From SIG510 sp045540975 (GTDB lineage Bacteria > Bacillota > Clostridia > Oscillospirales > JAAYXM01), in the NCBI GenBank assembly GCA_045540975.1, contig JAZQIE010000132.1:1-8164 (forward strand): 8,164 nucleotides of DNA. Reading direction: 5' to 3'. The notes under the pieces are model-generated. The model saw nothing but the letters and a program-made list of their open reading frames with translations, searched no databases and had not been told where the DNA came from. The position numbers and the translations under genes were made by a program. This document shows positions 7,202-8,164 of the stretch, in pieces (the first letter of the stretch is position 1; each line of letters begins with the position of its first letter).

Positions 7202-8101
7202 ATGAAACGAATTTTGGCATTTTTGCTCGCGCTTTGTACCCTCTGCACCTTGCTCTCAGGCTGTACAGACCCGACTCCGCCCGCAGAACAGCTCGGTCTT
7301 CCCGGTGCTTACGTCACCGCGCACCTCAAAGGCATGAAGGTTGGCTATATCGATGGGATGACCGACCCCGAAATGCTCACCGAAAAGACCCGCGGTGCAA
7401 AATTGAAGCAATACGCTTCTTTGGAAGATCTCGCATCCGCGCTCAAAAAAGGCAAGGTTTATGCAATCGTTCTTCCGCAGGAATATGCAAACAAACTCTT
7501 GCAGGAGAATTCGGACTTTGCCCAGCTTCTTGAACCGTTTACAAACACCGCGTACTGCATTCCGAATTACTATGCGGGCACCGATGCGGACGAAGATATT
7601 CTGATGCATGTGGATGCCACCCTTTCCCTTCTCAAAGGTACGGATGCATACCAAATCCTGCTTGACCGTTACATCTTCGGAAACCCCGATGATGTTACCG
7701 CAATCGAACTCAACGAGGGAGACACAGGCCGTACCCTTACCGTTGGTGTTTACACCGATTTCAAACCGTTCGCATATAAGAGTAAAACCGGCAATTTGGT
7801 CGGCTTTGCGGTAGAATTTGTAAACGCGGTTGCCAAAAAAAGACGTTCCGACATTGAGTTCTTTGCCTATGACGATGCGGACGCGCTATATGCTGACTCC
7901 CAAGCAGGCAAGTTTGACCTTGCAATCGGCCCGTTTGTAGCAGACCCTGAAGCACCGGATGAATTTGCATTCTCCGCACCGTATTTCGACGCTTCCCAGG
8001 TTGCACTCCTCAAAGTGGAAGACACCGGTTTCGTTGACATTGAAAACGTCCAGAAAGCAAAAAAAATCCGCTGCCTCTCGTCAGCGTATTTTTTATTGTG
8101 A
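7202..8101 (+). CDS. Solute-binding lipoprotein (family 3-like), unusual lobe order, C-terminus apparently truncated
   Basis: 299 residues as read. MKRILAFLLALCTLCTLLSGC is a lipoprotein signal with lipobox L18-S-G-C21, so the protein should be anchored outside the membrane. Residues 44-160 (GMKVGYIDG ... ALKKGKVYAIVLPQ ... LLKGTDAYQILLDRYIFG) look like the second lobe of a family-3 amino-acid-type binding protein. Residues 178-272 (LTVGVYTDFKPFAYKSKTGN, LVGFAVEFVNAV, KFDLAIGPFVADPE, FAFSAPYF) look like a first lobe. The expected following second lobe is missing: similarity stops near residue 287, at a run of eight A (8059-8066), and the last codons overlap a terminator-like hairpin. Neither other frame beyond the A run restores lobe-like sequence, so a simple frameshift does not explain the end. 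The ribosome binding site is weak (AAAGG, 7186-7190, 11 bases away). The ligand is unknown; no permease or ATPase gene is in the window. Confidence 0.78.
   Translation: MKRILAFLLALCTLCTLLSGCTDPTPPAEQLGLPGAYVTAHLKGMKVGYIDGMTDPEMLTEKTRGAKLKQYASLEDLASALKKGKVYAIVLPQEYANKLLQENSDFAQLLEPFTNTAYCIPNYYAGTDADEDILMHVDATLSLLKGTDAYQILLDRYIFGNPDDVTAIELNEGDTGRTLTVGVYTDFKPFAYKSKTGNLVGFAVEFVNAVAKKRRSDIEFFAYDDADALYADSQAGKFDLAIGPFVADPEAPDEFAFSAPYFDASQVALLKVEDTGFVDIENVQKAKKIRCLSSAYFLL
8061..8097. terminator. Terminator-like hairpin overlapping the end of the lipoprotein frame
   Basis: CGCTG (8069-8073) pairs with CAGCG (8082-8086) around an 8-base loop. After one C-T mismatch, T-A and six A-T pairs (8061-8066 with 8089-8094) continue the stem. 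On the plus strand TATTTTTTATT follows; on the minus strand the stem is followed by GATTTTTTTT, an even better U tract. An intrinsic terminator inside a coding end is unusual and suggests that the bases right of about 8058 belong to a gene end or intergenic piece joined to the truncated lipoprotein gene. Confidence 0.5.
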
Positions 8102-8120
8102 AACAACAAGGTTCCGGGGC

Positions 8121-8152
8121 ACCCGCCCGCAATCTTTGATTGCGTGACGGGT
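8121..8152. repeat. GC-rich inverted repeat at the right edge
   Basis: CGCAATC (8128-8134) and GATTGCG (8138-8144) form a perfect 7 bp stem with a TTT loop. ACCCG (8121-8125) and CGGGT (8148-8152) add 5 bp beyond a small internal loop, and CGGGT is repeated in tandem at 8153-8157. The stretch 8102-8164 holds no credible gene. It could be part of a dispersed palindromic element or another gene-end hairpin; one copy alone cannot tell. Confidence 0.45.
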
Positions 8153-8164
8153 CGGGTTCTTATT

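Noticed and set aside
7192..7533. Plus-strand frame starting at ATG 7192 just before the lipoprotein start
   Set aside because: It overlaps the lipoprotein gene out of frame, its ATG is 1 base from AAAGG (too close), and the product has no recognisable pattern, whereas the 7202 frame has a clear lipoprotein signal.
8097..8157. Integron attC-like site at the right edge
   Set aside because: There is a palindrome, but I find no matching RYYYAAC/GTTRRRY core pair in the right places and no integrase or cassette array.

Overview
The window looks like ordinary chromosome from a spore-forming, anaerobic-type Firmicute, most likely class Clostridia and possibly the Oscillospirales/Ruminococcaceae side. 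The reasons are an alpha/beta-type small acid-soluble spore protein gene, a tandem-OB single-stranded DNA-binding protein of a type I associate with Clostridia, near-consensus sigma-A promoters and AGGAG/GGAGG ribosome binding sites. I see no integrase, transposase, CRISPR array, rRNA or tRNA. No stretch longer than about 300 bases lacks a gene.

Layout, left to right. Positions 1-544 (minus) hold the N-terminal 181 codons of an oligoendopeptidase F (M3B peptidase), running off the left edge behind a perfect TTGACA-N17-TATAAT promoter. Diverging from it on the plus strand are an unrecognised protein of about 178 residues that faintly resembles a Mur ligase without its P-loop (666-1202), a tandem-OB SSB (1262-1855) and a spore SASP gene (1955-2137) with a sigma-G-like promoter. 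A strong hairpin at 2144-2177 separates these from minus-strand genes: a cupin (2176-2517), a HIT/HinT protein (2568-2909) and alanyl-tRNA synthetase alaS (2922-5558). alaS and the HIT gene are tightly coupled; the alaS stop codon is followed at once by the HIT ribosome binding site. Upstream of alaS on the same strand is a cytoplasmic TIM-barrel, glycoside-hydrolase-like protein (5665-6999) with its own promoter. Diverging from it is a lipoprotein related to family-3 solute-binding proteins (7202-8101), preceded by a structured leader and cut short near the right edge.

How the genes relate. alaS and the HIT gene look like a housekeeping unit (tRNA charging plus a purine nucleotide phosphoramidase-type protein). 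SSB and the SASP gene both concern DNA, but the SASP gene should be made only in the forespore. The remaining genes look like independent transcription units. I found no convincing new multi-gene system. The items most worth a second look are the leader of the lipoprotein gene (a hairpin burying a strong Shine-Dalgarno that leads only to AUG-UAG), the unusual lobe order and abrupt end of that lipoprotein, and the Mur-ligase-like protein next to ssb. At both edges of the window protein similarity fades shortly before the end, so edge or assembly artefacts must be kept in mind.
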